64,000 nucleotides of DNA from Chloroflexota bacterium (GCA_013112685.1 JABFGC010000002.1:1374902-1438901), one strand, 5' to 3'; shown: positions 36,341 to 47,492, counted from the stretch's first letter. A program made the numbers and translations. Notes: generated from the letters alone by a model not told the origin.

Positions 36341-37307
36341 CTACGTGTGCAGCCAGCACTTGACCTTGCGCCTGCTCTTCTGAATGACCGGCGGTTCTTC
36401 GCTGCATTTCTCGAAGCGGAACGGACAGCGCGCCGCAAAGCGGCGACCTTCCGGCGGGTTCATCAGGCTGGGCGGCTGCCCGGTGATGAAGATTGGGTCG
36501 GCGTCGCTCGCGGAGGCGCGGCACGCTCGCCATGAGCATCTGCGAGTAGGGATGCAGGGGCGCGGGGAAGAAATCCCTTGCCTCCCCCGTCTCCACGATC
36601 TGACCGGCGTACATGATGGCGACCTCGTCCGCAAGTTCGCTCGAAGTGGCGATGTCGTGTGTGATCAAAATGAAGGAAGTCCCCAGTTCACGCTTGATGC
36701 GTTTGAGCACGTTCATGATGTTCGCCTGCGTGAGCAGGCCCAGCGCGGAGGTGGGCTCGTCCAGCACGATCAAATTGGGCGAGGTGACCAGCGCCATTGC
36801 CAATGCCACACGCTGACGCATCCCGCCGCTCAGTTCAAAGGGATAGCGTTCCACGAAATCCGCCGGGACGCCTACGTGCTGAAACATCTTGTAGACCAGC
36901 CCAAGCGCCTCCTGCCTGCTCAAGCCCAAATGCAGGATGGCAGGCTCGGCGACCTGGTCGCCCACTCTCAGCACGGGGTTCAGGGAGTTCATCGCCGCTT
37001 GGGGCACGAGCGACATGCTCACCCAGCGCACGTTCCGGCGGTATTCCTCGTCGTCCAGTTCCATGACGTCCGTGCCTTGTAACAGGACTTTGCCGGAGTA
37101 TTTATCCACATTGCGGGGCAGGAGGCGCAACAACGCCTTGGAGAGCGAAGTTTTTCCACAGCCGGATTCGCCCAGGATGACCACCGCGCGGTTCGTACCC
37201 AGTTCAAAGTCCACGCCGTCCACCGCCTGGACGACACCCTGGGTGGTCTTGAAATGCAGCACCAGGTCTTCGATCCTGAGCAATTCGAGCGACTGGGCAA
37301 CGCTCAT
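36341..37307 (-). CDS. Oligopeptide/dipeptide ABC transporter ATPase (OppD/DppD type, one frameshift)
   Basis: Begins MSVAQSLELLRIEDLVLHFKTTQGVVQAVDGVDFEL. Walker A is ILGESGCGKTSL, the signature LSGGMRQRVALAMALV, Walker B NLIVLDEPTSAL, and the switch His is in ILITHDIAT. A one-base insertion near 36508 breaks the C-terminus; restored, it reads LREDADPIFITGQPPSLMNPPEGRRFAARCPFRFEKCSEEPPV..VKCWLHT, the usual Cys-containing extension. About 321 residues after correction. The ATG overlaps the stop of the permease gene by four bases. Without correction the frame would run falsely into the DinB-like gene. Confidence 0.87.
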
Positions 37308-38641
37308 ACTTCCCTCAGCCTGGGGTTGAAGATGCGGTCCAACGCAAAGCCGAGCACGGCAAAAGCGAGACCGGTCACCATCAGCAGAGCCGCCGGTTCC
37401 AGCACCCAGTAGTAGTATCCCTTGAAAAGCGCGCCATTGGATTGGGCATCCTGGATGATCTTGCCCCACGTGGGCAGGATGGGATCGCCCAGACCGATCA
37501 CCGCCAGCGAGGCTTCGAGAAATACAAATGCCGGGACCGCCTGCACGAGACTTGGAATCAAGAGGGGAATCATGCGCGGGATGAGGTAGACAAAGATGAT
37601 CCGCCGGTTGCTCGCGCCGTACGCCTTTGCCGCTTCGATGTACATCGATTCCTTGACTTGCAGAAAGATGGCGCGGTATCCCAGGATCGCGCCGGTGAAG
37701 ATGCTCAGCAGGATGGTGGCGGTCAGGATGACCCAGATACTGCGGGAGTAAAACGTGCCGATCATGATCAACAGCGCAAAAAACGGCAGGACGAGGTTGA
37801 CCTCGGTGATGCGCTGGATCAGTTCGTCCAGCCAGCCGGAGTACCACGTCCCCACCGCCGCGATGACCATGGTCAGCACTGTGGTGCCGATGGCGACCAT
37901 CAAGCCGAATGCCAGCGCGACGGGCGCGCCCCACAACAGCGGCAGGGTCAGGTCGCGGCGGGCGTGATCCGTACCGGCGAGACCGAACACCTGTCCGTGC
38001 GAGACGAACTCAACGTCCATGTCCGAGCCGGGCTCGAAGGTGGTGCCGGTGATGATCAGTCTGTACGTTCCCTTCAACACGTTCCCGGTCTCGGGGTCGG
38101 AGAACAAAGCCGGGATGTTCTCATCCGCCCGCAGTTTGGCGCGCAGTTTCTCATCTTGTGAGAAGCGGTAGGTAAATTTATTCCCGATGACGAAGTTCGC
38201 GATCCGAATCGTGCGGTCATCTGGCGTGACCAGTTCAATCGAAGCGAACGGCTGTTTTTTCTTGAACGTGGAAGTGAAGTACAGGATCATGTCCTGCGGG
38301 TACACGTCGTAGTTGAAGTCGAACTCGTGCACCATTTCGTAGTTGGTGGAGTCGTTCTTACCCGGCGCGGCGGTCTTGGTCATCCCGCCGTCGGCAGTGC
38401 CGACCGCAAAGGACTCGGAATATTTTTTGCTGGAAAACAGGTTGATCCATGCGGGCGGCGCAAACTTGGGGTTCCGATACCAGACGTCCTCCCCGCCCCG
38501 CCACAAACGGATGGCTTCGGGATAGGGAATCGTGATCATGGCGTAGATGGACACGACGACCAGCGCCAGAATGGCGGCAATGCCCATCATGGCGGAGGGA
38601 TACATCAACAGTTTTTGGAACGATGCTTTTAGGTTGTTCAT
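37304..38641 (-). CDS. ABC transporter permease (OppC/DppC type) with large extracytoplasmic insert
   Basis: A 445-residue permease, longer than typical DppC (about 300). The first membrane helix (about 12-38, MMGIAAILALVVVSIYAMITIP) is followed by about 160 residues of mostly soluble sequence (about 40-205). The rest has the usual five helices with the EAA-type loop KESMYIEAAKAYGASNRRIIFVYLIPRMIPLLIPS (about 333-367), which contacts the ATPase. The insert shows no Cys pair or known motif. It could help dock the unusually large binding protein. The gene lies 4 bases after the other permease. Confidence 0.87.
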   Translation of the reverse strand: MNNLKASFQKLLMYPSAMMGIAAILALVVVSIYAMITIPYPEAIRLWRGGEDVWYRNPKFAPPAWINLFSSKKYSESFAVGTADGGMTKTAAPGKNDSTNYEMVHEFDFNYDVYPQDMILYFTSTFKKKQPFASIELVTPDDRTIRIANFVIGNKFTYRFSQDEKLRAKLRADENIPALFSDPETGNVLKGTYRLIITGTTFEPGSDMDVEFVSHGQVFGLAGTDHARRDLTLPLLWGAPVALAFGLMVAIGTTVLTMVIAAVGTWYSGWLDELIQRITEVNLVLPFFALLIMIGTFYSRSIWVILTATILLSIFTGAILGYRAIFLQVKESMYIEAAKAYGASNRRIIFVYLIPRMIPLLIPSLVQAVPAFVFLEASLAVIGLGDPILPTWGKIIQDAQSNGALFKGYYYWVLEPAALLMVTGLAFAVLGFALDRIFNPRLREV

Positions 38642-38645
38642 GGGG

Positions 38646-39773
38646 TTACCCGCCCACTTTCACTCTGGGGTCCACGAGCGCGTACACGAAGTTGAGGAGG
38701 AATACGGTGGTCGCCAGCAGGTAGGCATAGATGACCGTCGAGCCGACGATGATGGGGGTGTCGTACAAGCCGATTGCCTGGAAGAGCGTCCTGCCCAGCC
38801 CGGGCCACAGGAAGACGGTTTCGGTAAACAACGCGCCTGTCCACAGGCTGATGATGAGCAGGGAGAAATTCGTGATGATGTTCGGCAGGGTGGGCCGCAG
38901 GATGTAACGCCGTTCGATGTCCTTGGCTTGCAAGCCCTTGGCGCGCGCCATATCCACGTAGTCTTCGCTGGAGTAGATGAGGAAAAAGGTGCGGTAGTTA
39001 TACACGCTCAAAAAGAAAGAACTGATGATCAGCGAAAAGCCGGGCAGGGCAAGGTGCTTCAAAACGCTGACGGCGTAATCGAACGGGTTGGAAGGCGGCG
39101 GCGAATCCACCATGCCGCCGAAGGGCAGGATCTTCAACCCCGCCGCAAAGATGAGGATCAGGAAAATTCCGTAAAACCAGGGCGGCACGGCGGAGGAGGG
39201 CGAAAGCGCGATGATCAACTTGTCCCAGAAACTGCCGTAATGCCGCGCAAGGTTGAGCGCGATGAAAACGCTGGAGAAGAAGAGGAACAACTGCGAGGTG
39301 CCCATCAACAGCAGGGTGGCGGGCAGGCGTTCGAGCAGGATGAGGCGCACCTGCTTCGAGCCGCTGTCGCTCGTGAGGTTGATGGCGCGTCCGAGGTCCA
39401 GTTGAAGCGCATTGGTAAGATAGCGGAAATTGCGGACGGCAATCGGCGTATCTAGCCCGCGGCGTTTTTCCTCCAGCGCAATCCGTTCCTCGATCAACTT
39501 CCTGCGCGTCTCCGGGTCCATGATCTGGGCGCTGGGGCTGGCGGCAACGGACTGGGTCACGTTGTCGCGGATCTGCCCCCGGATGATCTGGTCAACGTAA
39601 CCGCCCATGTTGGCAATCAAAATCGTGAGGTACACACCCACCACCACCGTGGTAAACAGCGTCAAAAGGCGGCGCAATATATAGCGGGTCATCCGAACGA
39701 ACGAACTGTTCGCAATTCTTTTCCCGACGGTCAGAGCGGTTGAAGTTGAAGGGGCTTGGGCAGTAACGGACAT
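38646..39773 (-). CDS. ABC transporter permease (OppB/DppB type)
   Basis: A 375-residue permease with an N-terminal cytoplasmic extension (about 1-28), six hydrophobic segments and a long loop between the first two (about 52-140). The EAA loop is EDYVDMARAKGLQAKDIERRYILRPTLPNIITNF (about 262-295). The C-terminus IVGSTVIYAYLLATTVFLLNFVYALVDPRVKVGG is typical of DppB-like proteins. It follows the binding protein gene after 77 bases and precedes the second permease. Confidence 0.9.
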   Translation of the reverse strand: MSVTAQAPSTSTALTVGKRIANSSFVRMTRYILRRLLTLFTTVVVGVYLTILIANMGGYVDQIIRGQIRDNVTQSVAASPSAQIMDPETRRKLIEERIALEEKRRGLDTPIAVRNFRYLTNALQLDLGRAINLTSDSGSKQVRLILLERLPATLLLMGTSQLFLFFSSVFIALNLARHYGSFWDKLIIALSPSSAVPPWFYGIFLILIFAAGLKILPFGGMVDSPPPSNPFDYAVSVLKHLALPGFSLIISSFFLSVYNYRTFFLIYSSEDYVDMARAKGLQAKDIERRYILRPTLPNIITNFSLLIISLWTGALFTETVFLWPGLGRTLFQAIGLYDTPIIVGSTVIYAYLLATTVFLLNFVYALVDPRVKVGG

Positions 39774-39850
39774 GATTACCTCACAATCGAATGGTCTCAG
39801 GGCGGGGCGGAATCACCCCGCCCTGAAATTTAACTTGCAGCGCGAACAGA

Positions 39851-42435
39851 TTACTGAATGACGAAGTCGAACGAGGTGAAGGCGGGGATTGCAACCGGGA
39901 TCGGGACAACCGCCACTTCCAGTTTCGCCGAACCGGTCTCCAGCTGGGATGTGGCTTCCGCATCCAGCGTGACCTGGAACTGCCCCTCACCCACAGCCTC
40001 CGCGTCGCCGACAGCGACGACCGCGCCGGTGGTATCGTACAGGATGTACTTCACCTGCCGGATGTCGTCGTTGGCATACGGCTCACCCTGGAAGTTGACG
40101 AACACATCGAAGACCGCTTCTTCGCCTGCGGGAACCTGTCCGGGTCCATCCAGCACGACGGTGGCGCGCTTCGGGTTGCTGAAAGACGACCAGCGGTTGG
40201 CAAGATCGGGGAAGTCCGCGTTGTTCTTGAGCACGAGGGATTTTTCGGTCGTGAACGCCTGGTCGAGATAATACGGACCCGTGCCGATCCAGAAGTGACC
40301 GTGATCGTCGTACCACTTCGAGAGGTTCTCGTAACGCAGGGCGACTTCCTCCGGCGTCAGGAACTGGCTGAGCGTGGCTTCATAAGGCACAAAGCCCTCC
40401 GCCTTCGCCTGGTCGAGATATTTCTTCAAAACCTCGAGGCTCGGGCCGCCGACCCAGCTCATCTGCTCGATCTGAGCCACATCCGCTTTGTCGGCAGAGT
40501 AGGCGAGTTCGCCCGCGGCTTCAGCCAGGTTGGAAATGGCGAGCACTTGCCAACTGTTTTCGCCCGAAAGACCGGTGGGGGAAGCGGGCCAGAGCGGCAG
40601 GATGTTCAATTCTGCGTCGGCGTTGTAGGAATCCGAGTAGTATTCGATGGTCAGCGGGTCGGTGGAGGTGATACGCCAGCCCTTGAAGGAAGGCAGGAAC
40701 GCATCCACGGACGGGACGGCGGATTCGTCATAGACGGCGCTTTCCGGCTTGGCGCGGTCGAAGAAGATGGCAAACGCCATTACAAAGTCCGCCACAGAGA
40801 TTGGGCTTCCATCGTGCCACTTGACGGTCTCGAACAGGTCGGCGGGGTAAACCACCGTGCTTTTGACCTTGGCGGTGGCGCCGTCGGGGAATTTTTCACC
40901 CGCAGTGATGAAGGTCTGGCTGGCGGCATCCCAGTCAACCCACGCATCTTCGGGGACCGGGATCTGGTCCACTTCGGCAACGGTCAGCCAGTCGAGGTTC
41001 TGTGTGACCGGCAGACCAGACTCGTATTCGAGGGAGGCGCTTTCGATGCGGTGGGGCCAGGCAAGACCCGTGTACGGATCGCCCATCAGACCCCTGACCT
41101 CCGCTTACATTGGTCGCGCCCATGCTGGTGGCGCGCATGATGTTGGAATCCCAGACCCAGTTGGAACCCGCAATGGTATTCCACGGCTGGGTGAAGAGGT
41201 CGCTGGTGCCGACGCGCATGGTGCCGCCTTCCTGGTCGGCAAAGCGCAGGTTGTAATTTCCCATGAACGCGGCTTCGTACCCAGCCGCCAGGTCGTAGGT
41301 GACCGACACGTTGCTGTTGAACGGGGCGTACACCAACTGGGCCCACGACCCACACGAAGAGCGAGTCTTGCAGGGCGAGTTCCAGGGCGCGCGCCATCAT
41401 TTCATCGCGCTCCTGCTTGGAGGCGAAGTTACCCTGCGCAAGGGCGTCGCCGAGTTCCTGCAATTCGGGGTCGGCGACGTTGGAGATGAAGGGCTCGCCC
41501 GCCTGAACACTGGTAGGCAGGTAATACTGCTGGATGTTGGCGCGCTCATCGCGGGTCAGACCGGAGGGCAGGTAGCCGGCGGTGTAGAGATGCCATTGAC
41601 CCGCCTTGGCGTCGGTGCCGAGCCAGATCGGGAAGGCTTCAGAGGAAGTCTTGTACTGGCGGTCCACGGTGAAGCCGATCGCTTCCAGTTGGTTGGAAAC
41701 GTAGTCGCCCATCGGCTGTCGGGTGCCGTCGCCGTCAGAACGGATGATGAAGGTCAAGGTCAGGGGAGAGCCGTTGAACTGCCACTTGCCGTCGTCGCCC
41801 AGCGTGGCGCCCATGCCTTCCATCTCAGCCGTAATGATTTCCTTCGCCTTGTCGAGGTTGTAGGCGTACTTGGTTTCGAGGGCGCGCGCGGTTGCGATCA
41901 GGTTGGTGTATTCCACCAACTGCGTGGTGATCGGCAGGAGTTTGGGAAGAGAGCCGCCGCCGTAGATCTCCTGGTTGATGTAGTTGCGGTCAATCAGCCA
42001 GTTCATCGCCTCGCGGATCTTGCGGTTCGAGAAGGGGTTCAGCACGTTCTCATCCTCGAACATGGCGGGGTTAAGGCTGATGCCGTAGTTGCCGCCATAG
42101 GACTGGGTGTAGTTCAAGCCCGCGTCTTTGATTTCCTGCAGGGTGTTGGAAGACAGGTTGAACGAATAGAAGTCAATCGCCCCGGCTTGCAATTGGGAAA
42201 CAGCCGAATCAGATGAAACCACCGAGAACACGATTTCATCCAGCCAGCCGCCGCGCCGGTCGGTGGAAGGCGCCTCCTCGGTTGCGGCAGGTTCCTCCGT
42301 CGCTGAGGGTTCCTCTGTCATGGCTGGTTCTTCGGTCGCGGCGGGACCTTCCTCTGTGGCAGGCGCACACGCCGCAAGCGCCATGCTCAAGATCACCAGC
42401 ACACTCAAGAGCGCGTATAATCTTTTTAGATTCAT
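39851..42435 (-). CDS. Family-5 peptide-type solute-binding lipoprotein (two frameshifts)
   Basis: Start at 42435 with GGAG upstream. The signal peptide MNLKRLYALLSVLVILSMALAAC has its lipobox Cys at 23, followed by a repetitive linker of EEPAATEEP units (about 30-60). The SBP_bac_5-type domain shows NPFSNRKIREAMNWLIDRNYINQEIYGG and DYVSNQLEAIGFTVDRQYKT. One-base insertions near 41342 and 41092 split it; restored, it reads FVWVVAQLVYAPFNSNVSV and GGQGLMGDPYTGLAWPHRIES. About 860 residues, larger than OppA (about 540), ending in a beta domain (about 760-860). It should capture peptides or related compounds outside the membrane for the downstream transporter. Confidence 0.85.
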
Positions 42436-42730
42436 TCTCTTTTTCTCCTTAATCAGATTTGAACTGAACGAAAAGAATTTCATCACACCGGGCGATCCAT
42501 CACCTCCTCGCTGAAAGGTATCAGGAAGCAGAAGGCGGAAGACCAGCGACCAACCGGACTCCGCCTCTTGCATGAATGCGTTCATCTTCTTGGAGGAAAA
42601 TTATCCGCATGTGTTCAAATCATACGCAGCCCCGGTGCAAATGTCATGCGTCTCGGAAATCGGTTTCCCTCCTTCGTCCGAACGGTTCGCAACTGGAAGT
42701 TTTGTCACCCGCAACCAAATCTTCCGCTAA

Positions 42731-42777
42731 CAAAAAACCCTCCTGTAGTACGGGAAGGCAAACCCTACCACAGGAGG
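42731..42777 (-). terminator. Minus-strand terminator-like hairpin upstream of the binding-protein gene
   Basis: Read on the minus strand, CCTCCTGTGGTAGGG and CCCGTACTACAGGAGG pair around a short loop and are followed by a GGTTTTTTG run. It lies about 290 bases upstream of the binding-protein start, so it may be an attenuator in a long leader or may block antisense reading from the divergent gene. The 388-base divergent gap (42436-42823) holds no gene. Confidence 0.6.
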
Positions 42778-42809
42778 AGCGGTAAAAAGCCCGAAGCGTC
42801 CAAATTGCT

Positions 42810-42815
42810 TATAAT
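42810..42815 (+). promoter_or_regulatory. -10 element for a possibly leaderless transcript
   Basis: TATAAT ends eight bases before the ATG at 42824, with no room for a normal Shine-Dalgarno. The -35 region is not recognisable. Confidence 0.5.
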
Positions 42816-42823
42816 ACAGAAGT

Positions 42824-45800
42824 ATGCGCAGGACTTTGTTCTTCTGGATATTGCTTTCCACCGTCCTCTTGTCCGGGTGCGGGACGCCGCCCACTCCCGC
42901 CGAGCGGGGAGGAACTTCAACCGCCTCCGCGCCGGACCCGACGCCTGCTCCTCCCCAGAAGGAGCCTTTCACCCCCTACGGCAAGAACATCCGCTTTGAA
43001 CGGCTCAGCCTCGAAGAGGGTCTCTCCCAGAGCGTGGTGAACGTCATCCTTCAAGACCGCAAGGGATTCCTATGGGTCGGCACGGATGACGGACTCAACC
43101 GTTACGACGGGTACAACTTCAAAGCCTACAAACCGGATACGAACGAACCCTTCAGCCTGAGTGACCGCACCGTGACCGCCATGGTGGAAGACGACGAGGG
43201 AAATCTCTGGGTCGCCACCCGCATGGGCGGACTAAACCGCTACGACCCGGCTTCCGGGAGATTTTTCAACTACACCCACGATACGGTCAACAACCAGACC
43301 ATCGCCTCCAACCGCATCAACGCCCTGTGCCTCGACGACGGAGGCTTGTGGATCGGCACGGATAACGGGCTCGATTACCTCGACCTCGAAACCTACGAAC
43401 TGACCCACTTTCCCACCGCAGGCAGCGTCATACACCCGGAAAGCAAATCCATTTCATCCTTGTTCAAAGATTCAACCGGCAGGTTATGGATCGGCACGTT
43501 CGATTCGGGAATCAGTTACTACGACCCAGCCGCCAATTTCTTCAAGACCTTCAAGAATAACCAATACAATTCCAACAGCCTGAGCAGCAACCGCGTCCTC
43601 TCCATCGCCGAAGGGCAGGGCGGGGAGATATGGATCGGCACAAACGCCGGACTGAACCTGTATAACCCGGCTGAAAATGATTTTGTCCGCTATAGGAGTT
43701 CAAAGGATGTCCCCTCCAGCCTTGCGGGGAACACCATCTACTCTCTGTTCACCGACCGCTCGGGCGGTCTCTGGGTGGGGACCAACATGGGGCTGGACCG
43801 GTACGACCCGCAGGACGGATCGTTCATCCATCACCAATACCAGCCGAACGTAGCCAACAGCCTGAGCAACAACGAGGTGCGTTACATCTACGAGGACGAC
43901 AGCGGCGTCCTTTGGGTGGGCACGTATGGCGGCGGGTTGAACAAATACAACCGCCAGCAGGATCGTTACGCCTATTTCCGTCATAACCCCGACGACCCCA
44001 AAAGCCTGAGCAGCAATTTCGTGTTCGCCATCCTGCCGGACGAGTGGGGCCGGGTCTGGGTCGGCACGATAGATAACGGGTTGAACCTGTTCGACCCGGA
44101 GACGGAAACCTTTACACGCTTCACCCATGACCCGAACGACTCGACCTCCATCGGCAGCAACAGCATCATCGCACTGTACAAGGATCGAAAGGGAGTCCTG
44201 TGGATTGGGACGGAGAACTCCCTCGACCGGTACAACCGCGGAATTAAGACCTTCTCGCATTTCCAGCCGGAGGGAACCAACCTCGGCGACCCGGCAACCT
44301 TTACGGTGTATGCCATCCTCGAAGATTCACAGGGCAGGTTCTGGGTCGGTTCGAAGCGCGGGCTTCTTCTCTTCGACCGGGACACGAGGACCTTCTCCGA
44401 GTACAAGACCAGCGGACCCCGCCCCGACTATTTCAGCAGCGTCAGAGCCAGCGCCCTCTTCGAGGACGATCATCAAAACCTGTGGGTCGGCACCTATGAG
44501 GACGGTTTACAGCGCATCAACCTGGAAACCGGCAAGGTCACTTTTTACCGCCACGACCCCACGGACCTGTCCACACTGGGCGGCAATACGGTCATGTGCA
44601 TCTACCAGGATTCGAGCGGCACGCTCTGGGTCGGCACGCACGGCGGCGGGTTGAGTCGGTTCGACCCTGAGACCGAATCCTTCACCCATTTTACGGAACA
44701 CGAAGGATTATCGAACAACGTGGTCTACGGGATTCTGGAGGATGAAACCGGCAAATTATGGCTGAGCACCAACTTCGGTCTGTCGAGATTCGACCCCGTC
44801 AAGCGCTCCTTCCGCATCTTTACCGCCAGCGACGGTTTGCAGAGCAACGAGTTCAACCAGAACTCCTACGCCAGAGACCGTAACGGGACGATGTACTTTG
44901 GGGGCATCAACGGATTGAACGTCTTTGTCCCGCAGGAGATCACTGACAATCAATACGCCCCGAAGATCGCGCTCACGTCCGTGACGCTGGACGGCGTTCC
45001 CCTGAACGGTGAGCGGACCACCGAATACCTGGATGCCATCACATTGACCTGGCCCCAGGATTCCATCGAATTCGAATTCGCCTCCTTCGCTTACGAACAG
45101 CCCTCGAAGAACCGGTATGCCTACATGCTGGAAGGCTTCGACACGGATTGGATCAACATCGACAACCAAAGGGTCGGGCGTTACACCAACCTCCCCGGCG
45201 GGACGTACACCTTGCGGCTGCGCGGCTCGAACAGCGACGGGGTCTGGAACGAGGAGGGCGCGGCGATTCAAGTAGTGGTTGTGCCGCCCTTCTGGGAAAC
45301 GTGGTGGTTCCGCGACCTGCTCCTCGTCGTCTTCGTCTTCAGCGCGGCGGGCGGATTGCGCTGGCGCGTAAAGAGCATCGAAAATCAAAACCGGGAACTC
45401 GAGCGCCTGGTCAAGAAGCGAACCGCAGACCTGGAAAAGCGCACCGGCGAAATCGAAGCGTTGTACCAGGCGGATGAAAAGATTCTGCGCAGCGTCACCC
45501 TGAACCAGATCTTCCAGACCCTCGTGGACGTTTCGGTCTCCATGCTCAAAGCGGACCGCACCGGTCTTTGCCTGGAACGAAGAAAAACGGAAAATCATGC
45601 CGCGCGTCAGCCGCGGGTTCCAGCCCGAAACGCTGGCTGTCCTGAACTTCGACCAGGACGAAGGCATGATCGGAATTGCCGTCAAGACCGGCACAGCCGT
45701 CATCGTAGCCGACCTCGCCCGGGGCATGCTACGCGAAGACATCAAAGCCGCCATTCATAACGAGGGGATTCAATCCTTCGCCCATTTCCCCATCGTGGTG

Positions 45801-46567
45801 GACGGCAAGGTGATCGCGATCTTCAACGTGGCGTACACCCGCCCCAATGCGCTCACCAAGGATTCCACCCGCCTGTTCACGGCGCTGGTCAACCGCGCCG
45901 CCCTCTCGATTGCGAACATGGAACTCTTCGAGCAGACCAAGGGACCTGGCGGTGATGGAGGAACGCAACCGCCTCGCCCGGGGACCTGCACGACAGCGCC
46001 AAGCAAAAGGCGTTTGCCGCCCTCGCCCAGCTTGGAACCGTCAACGGCATGAGGCGCGCCATCCCGGAGGAAGTGTCCCCGCATCTGAACGAGGCGGAGA
46101 CCTTAATCTATGAAGTGATTCAGGAATTGAATTTCCTGATCCAGGAAATCTACCCGATTGCCCTGCAGGAAAAGGGACTGCAAACCACCCTGCGGGAGTA
46201 CATCTTCGAGTGGGAGCACCGCAACGATGCGATGGTCAACCTGACGGTCCAGAATGAACGCGGACTGCCGCTCGAAACGGAGCAGGCAGTCTATCGCGTC
46301 ATCCAGGAGGCGCTCGCCAACATCGCCCGTCACAGCAGGGCAAAGCGGGCGGATATATCGCTGGTTTATAATCATGAAGTGCTTCAGGTGATGATCGCGG
46401 ACGACGGCTGTGGATTCGACATGAACCAGAAGGCGAAAGGCATGGGCTTCCGTTCGATGCGTGAGCGTATCAGCAGCATCCGCGGGACCCTCCAGGTGCA
46501 GAGCGCGCCCGGTCAGGGAACCCGCCTCATCATCCAGATTCCCACCAGGAACGGAACAGGAGATTGA
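42824..46567 (+). CDS. Giant hybrid-type sensor: periplasmic propellers, Y_Y_Y, GAF and HisKA_3 histidine kinase (three frameshifts)
   Basis: About 1247 residues after correction. The N-terminus MRRTLFFWILLSTVLLSGC has a lipobox. Roughly 14 propeller repeats follow (about 55-700), each with a pattern such as DRKGFLWVGTDDGLNRYD. A Y_Y_Y domain lies at about 735-815 and a membrane helix at about 830-845 (WWFRDLLLVVFVFSAAGGLRW). A coiled coil precedes a GAF domain, and MEERNRLARDLHDSAKQKAFAALAQLG holds the phosphorylated His (HisKA_3). The HATPase part has EQAVYRVIQEALANIARHSRAKRADI and IADDGCGFD. One-base insertions near 45563, 45942 and 45981 interrupt GAF and HisKA_3. It probably senses extracellular glycans or peptides and signals to the next gene. 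Confidence 0.88.
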
Positions 46568-46571
46568 AAAC

Positions 46572-47239
46572 ATGAAACACCATCGGACAAGTATTTTAGT
46601 CGTGGATGATCACGAAGTGGTACGCGCAGGATTCGTTCCTACCTTGAGAAGATTTCGGATTTCCACGTGGTGGGCGAAGCGGCGTCCGGCGAGGAGGCGT
46701 TGAGCCTGGTCGGCGAGTTGATCCCGGACATCGTACTGCTCGACCTGATGATGCCCGGCATGGACGGCATCGAGACCACGCGGCGCATCCGCCAGATCAG
46801 CCCGCGCACGAAGGTCGTGGTGCTGACGTCCTACCACGAGGATGTGCACATCTTCCCCGCCTTGAAAGCGGGCGCAATCTCCTACATCCTCAAGGATATG
46901 AAAATGGACAAACTGGTGGATGTGCTGCATCGCGCCGTGCAGGGCGAGGTTACGCTCCATCCGAGGGTGGCTTCGCGGGTGCTTCAGAACATCCGCGGCG
47001 AGGGCAGTGAACAGCCGCTCTTCACTGAACTGACCGACCGCGAGACCGACGTGTTGAAACTCATCGCCAACGGACTGACCAACAGCCAGATCGCGGAGAA
47101 ACTGGTCATCAGCGAGAACACCGTCAAGGGGCACGTCAGTAACATCCTGAGCAAACTGCACCTGGCAGACCGCACACAGGCGGCGGTCTACGCCTGGCAA
47201 CAGGGGATCGTCAGCAGGCAAAGCGAAGTAAAAGGTTAA
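46572..47239 (+). CDS. NarL/LuxR-family response regulator (one frameshift)
   Basis: The receiver domain starts TSILVVDDHEVVRAGF. A missing C near 46634 shifts the frame; restored, it reads FRSYLEKISDFHVVGEAASGEEALSLVGELIPDIVLLDLMMPGMDGIETTRRI, with the phosphoacceptor Asp in LLDLMMPG. LuxR-type HTH at the C-terminus (TELTDRETDVLKLIANGLTNSQIAEKLVISENTVKGHVSNILSKLHLADRTQAAVYAW) binds DNA. About 222 residues. It starts four bases after the kinase stop and is the cognate regulator of that HisKA_3 kinase by both family type and position. Confidence 0.9.
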
Positions 47240-47325
47240 TTGGACTTCATCGGAATCAACTTTTTCTCCACGAATTTCTTTCGCTTTTTCGTGAAAATAG
47301 GCGGACTCCGCAAGTTCTACTTGCG

Positions 47326-47370
47326 GAATTCCAGAAGTAGAACTTTCGTAGAATTCCAGAAGTAGAACTT
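47326..47370. repeat. 20-base direct repeat with palindromic core
   Basis: GAATTCCAGAAGTAGAACTT occurs at 47326-47345 and again at 47351-47370. Flanking AAGTTCTACTTGCGGAATTC is an inverted relative, so the block can fold. It sits in the convergent gap between the regulator and the DsbA-like gene. Confidence 0.8.
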
Positions 47371-47459
47371 CTGGACTCCATTTCCAACTTTGTGAGTTCT
47401 CTTCTTATTTCCGATAAGGCTATTTTTCCTTCCCTTGTGCGCTTCGTGTCGAGGCACAA

Positions 47460-47492
47460 AAAGGACACTGCCGGTCGCGGCAGTGTCCTTTT
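47460..47492. terminator. Bidirectional terminator
   Basis: AAAGGACACTGCCG (47460-47473) pairs with CGGCAGTGTCCTTT (47478-47491) around a four-base loop, with A-rich and T-rich flanks. It serves the response regulator gene and the convergent DsbA-like gene. Confidence 0.92.

Noticed and set aside
35721..37934. One long minus-strand frame joining an ABC ATPase and a DinB protein
   Set aside because: The join is caused by a one-base insertion near 36508. Restoring it gives the normal Opp ATPase C-terminus and a stop at 36341, and the DinB gene has its own start and ribosome binding site.
38547..39455. 302-codon plus-strand frame over the permease genes
   Set aside because: It is antisense to two permeases with clear EAA loops and has low-complexity charged composition.
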